Origin: Pseudomonadota bacterium
GTDB taxonomy: Bacteria > Myxococcota > Myxococcia > Myxococcales > Vulgatibacteraceae
DNA length: 5,929 bases
Direction: 5' to 3'
NCBI GenBank assembly: GCA_023436385.1
Contig: JAEZJH010000194.1
Coordinates: 1 to 5,929 of the forward strand
This document shows, one piece after another, positions 5,560 to 5,929 of the stretch. The position numbers were made by a program, and so were the translations under genes. Every line of letters begins with the position of its first letter. The first letter of the stretch is position 1. The notes under the pieces were generated by a model. The model was given only the letters and a program-made list of their open reading frames with translations. It did not search any database and was not told the DNA's origin.

Positions 5560-5573
5560 GGAAACACGTTTCC
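5560..5573. promoter_or_regulatory. Dyad symmetric site, possible operator
   Basis: GGAAAC-AC-GTTTCC has perfect 6-base arms around a 2-base centre, and lies 36 bases before ATG 5610. It is unusual in being AT-containing within this GC-rich DNA, so it is less likely to be chance than the GC-only palindromes here. The binding protein is unknown. Confidence 0.35.
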
Positions 5574-5596
5574 CCACCCCCGCCATCGACCCTCTG

Positions 5597-5603
5597 AAGG
5601 GAG
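5597..5603 (+). promoter_or_regulatory. Shine-Dalgarno site of the metal-knuckle gene
   Basis: AAGGGAG lies 6 bases (TTTTCC) before ATG 5610, a strong match and spacing that fixes the start. It contrasts with the starts at 1272, 1925 and 5213, which lack such a site. Confidence 0.75.
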
Positions 5604-5609
5604 TTTTCC

Positions 5610-5929
5610 ATGGCCAATGATCACAACGCGAAGCTCGCCGACGTCCTCGACCAGCGCATCCGCGCCGTGCTCGAGGAGACCCTCCGCGGCTCCTTCTCCA
5701 CCGAGCTCCGCGAGCTGGTCCGCCACGAGATGATGGGCGCCCTCGGCGTCAACGCGGTGAAGAACACCGTGGTCCGGCGCGCGCCGAAGATGACCCGCAA
5801 GGCCGCCGCCCCCGCCGCCCGATCCGCCACCGGCGCCTGCAACGTCGCCGGCTGCAACACGCCGCACCGCTCCCGCGGCTACTGCTCCGCCCACTACCAG
5901 GCGGCCCGGAAGTACGGCTGGCCGATGCC
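5610..5929 (+). CDS. Small basic protein with C-X4-C-X9-C-X2-H metal-knuckle (3' truncated)
   Basis: The open frame gives 106 residues and continues past the window end. Residues 1-55 look helical and charged, with a leucine pattern (KLADVLDQRIRAVLEETL, 8-25; TELRELVRHEMMGAL, 31-45) that could support oligomerisation. Residues 56-74 form a basic Ala/Lys/Arg linker (RRAPKMTRKAAAPAARSAT). Then comes a compact probable zinc site, C77-X4-C82-X9-C92-X2-H95 (CNVAGC, GYCSAHY), followed by QAARKYGWP. Short Cys/His knuckles ending in xCxxHYxxxRxxG occur in several uncharacterised bacterial and phage proteins, and the basic linker suggests nucleic-acid binding, but I do not recognise the family. Synonymous choice is strongly GC-ending, like the other genes. 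A strong Shine-Dalgarno site fixes the start. It is transcribed away from the thioesterase operon behind a long, less GC-rich upstream region. Confidence 0.8.
   Translation, partial: MANDHNAKLADVLDQRIRAVLEETLRGSFSTELRELVRHEMMGALGVNAVKNTVVRRAPKMTRKAAAPAARSATGACNVAGCNTPHRSRGYCSAHYQAARKYGWPM

Larger units (their letters stand above)
5214..5609. other. Divergent intergenic region with several inverted repeats
   Basis: These 396 bases separate the minus-strand thioesterase operon from the plus-strand metal-knuckle gene. The left part (5214-5380) is very GC-rich and holds the operon promoter, a stem-loop GGCCCGG-GAAAA-CCGGGCC (5252-5270), a 15-base near-palindrome CGGCAGG-T-CCTGCCG (5284-5298), and two mutually exclusive stems at 5331-5366. 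The right part (5385-5609) is clearly less GC-rich and carries a dyad at 5560-5573. I found no convincing promoter for the plus-strand gene. A 22-codon open frame (ATG 5434, TGA 5500-5502) preceded by GAGGAG only 2 bases before the ATG is the only small-ORF candidate and is weak. Confidence 0.6.

Noticed and set aside
5247..5894. Minus-strand 215-codon frame across the intergenic region
   Set aside because: It is antisense to the Cys/His-knuckle gene, is Gly/Ala-rich, and would overlap the thioesterase promoter.
1..5929. tRNA, rRNA, CRISPR array, insertion sequence, phage attachment site
   Set aside because: No spaced direct repeats, transposase motifs, terminal repeats of an element or RNA gene signatures were seen on reading both strands.

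Overview
The window is about 70% G+C by eye, nearly every codon ends in G or C, and genes are tightly packed on both strands. It looks like a chromosomal piece of a high-GC, probably Gram-negative bacterium with many signalling genes. A Myxococcota-like soil or sediment organism would fit, but this is inferred from gene style only; there is no rRNA or other phylogenetic marker. I see no mobile element, CRISPR array, tRNA or rRNA.

Layout, left to right. (1) 1-707, +: the C-terminal 234 residues of a sensor histidine kinase; the gene starts outside the window. (2) 704-1075, -: a small DUF1622-type membrane protein, convergent with the kinase, the two stop codons sharing the bases CTAA. (3) 1076-1271: a divergent promoter region. 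(4) 1272-1847, +: a GDT1/UPF0016-family membrane transporter with two ELGDKT motifs, probably a manganese exporter. (5) 1925-3601, +: a soluble PAS-GAF histidine kinase with no response regulator nearby; its ATG directly abuts a perfect 12-bp inverted repeat. (6) 3598-4680, -: a protein made of two fused GNAT acetyltransferase domains, again convergent with the preceding kinase through a CTAA stop overlap. (7) 4677-5213, -: a hotdog-fold thioesterase whose TGA overlaps the GTG of the GNAT gene (GTGA), so the two form a translationally coupled operon. (8) 5214-5609: a 396-base divergent intergenic region with a promoter, several inverted repeats and a less GC-rich right half. (9) 5610-5929, +: the start of a gene for a small basic protein with a Cys4-His-type metal-knuckle motif (C-X4-C-X9-C-X2-H), running off the window.

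The genes do not form one obvious pathway. The coupled unit is thioesterase plus double GNAT, both expected to act on acyl-CoA or acetyl-CoA. The two kinases are separate sensory genes, and the soluble one may be co-expressed with the transporter 77 bases upstream.

The most unusual signals are regulatory. Three ATG starts (1272, 1925 and, on the minus strand, 5213) lack a strong Shine-Dalgarno sequence and instead have a TANNNT hexamer ending 8-9 bases before the ATG, which suggests leaderless or nearly leaderless transcripts. In contrast, the GNAT gene and the last gene have clear Shine-Dalgarno sites.
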